A stretch of DNA of 64,000 nucleotides, from positions 248,001-312,000 of the forward strand of contig CP185406.1 of NCBI GenBank assembly GCA_049177145.1, written 5' to 3'. This document shows positions 63,990 through 64,000 of this stretch, piece after piece. The DNA comes from Hennigella sp049177145 (GTDB taxonomy: Bacteria; Bacillota_I; Bacilli_A; Mycoplasmatales; Mycoplasmoidaceae). The notes beneath the pieces are model-generated. The model did no database searches. It worked only from the letters and a program-made list of their open reading frames with translations, and had not been told where the DNA came from. The position numbers and the translations under genes were made by a program. How positions within the stretch are numbered: position 1 is the stretch's first letter; each line of letters opens with the position of its first letter.

Positions 63990-64000
63990 ATAGGTTAATT

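Noticed and set aside
1..64000. Dozens of genes appearing split into adjacent open frames, as if pseudogenes
   Set aside because: The breaks are TGA codons at conserved tryptophan positions and the frame is unchanged across them; code 4 makes each gene whole.

Overview
The window is a piece of a Mollicutes (mycoplasma-type) chromosome. Nearly every long reading frame is interrupted by in-frame TGA at positions where homologues carry tryptophan, so the genetic code is code 4 (TGA = Trp), and all gene ends below are drawn on that basis. The DNA is very AT-rich, intergenic gaps are tiny, and genes overlap heavily. There is no cell-wall gene, and there are many N-terminal lipoprotein signals. Fused NadD/YqeK, a dnaE next to a stand-alone 5'-3' exonuclease, and an EF-P without the usual lysine loop recall the M. 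pneumoniae/Ureaplasma/M. penetrans side of the class. That placement is an inference and no species is claimed.

Layout. 1-2279 (minus): ferredoxin-NADP reductase-like flavoprotein, miaA, hemW-like. 2305-11911 (plus): a membrane-anchored protein, SpoU methylase, RluA synthase, YqaJ-like nuclease, thiI, DHH phosphoesterase, a 59-residue protein, dnaE and 5'-3' exonuclease. 11937-18960 is accessory: two repeat-rich lipoprotein paralogues (minus), a divergent lipoprotein (plus), and a relic of a second copy of the latter's 3' end. 18994-19825 holds nine tRNA genes, each with encoded CCA. 19868-22159 (minus): a PAP2 phosphatase and a lipoprotein of the choloylglycine-hydrolase type. 22219-25776 (plus): a T-box leader controlling pheS-pheT. 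25762-29268 (minus): two unknown proteins, mtaB and a membrane protein. 29377-34125 (plus): eno, pfkA, pyk, efp, an Asp23/Gls24 protein and nusB. 34133-37952 (minus): rarA, nfo, dnaX. 37994-40031 (plus): MBL hydrolase and a lipoprotein. 40045-47927 (minus): the complete F1Fo ATP synthase operon, headed by a lipoprotein and an AtpI-like protein. 47970-49412 (plus): miaB. 49451-52015 (minus): membrane protein, trmB, Nudix, Abi_2-like. 52085-54067 (plus): pgi and a KtrA-like subunit. 54076-57293 (minus): flippase-like protein, UDP-galactopyranose mutase, alpha/beta hydrolase. 57350-63989 (minus): parE, parC, yqeG, nadD-yqeK, mtn. No gene-free stretch exceeds 300 bases; the longest (22160-22423) is the T-box leader. 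No rRNA, CRISPR array, transposase or replication origin was seen.

The gene set describes a fermentative cell. Glucose-6-phosphate goes through Pgi, Pfk, enolase and pyruvate kinase, and the ATP synthase probably maintains the proton gradient. tRNA modification is well represented (MiaA, MiaB, MtaB, ThiI, TrmB). DNA maintenance genes are clustered (DnaE, DnaX, RarA, Nfo, ParCE). The most unusual parts are the lipoprotein cassettes with duplicated flanking terminators, a recurrent TATAAT-N6-ATG (apparently leaderless) promoter layout, palindromes centred on promoters, a divergent Pfk, and a pyruvate kinase without its C-terminal domain.
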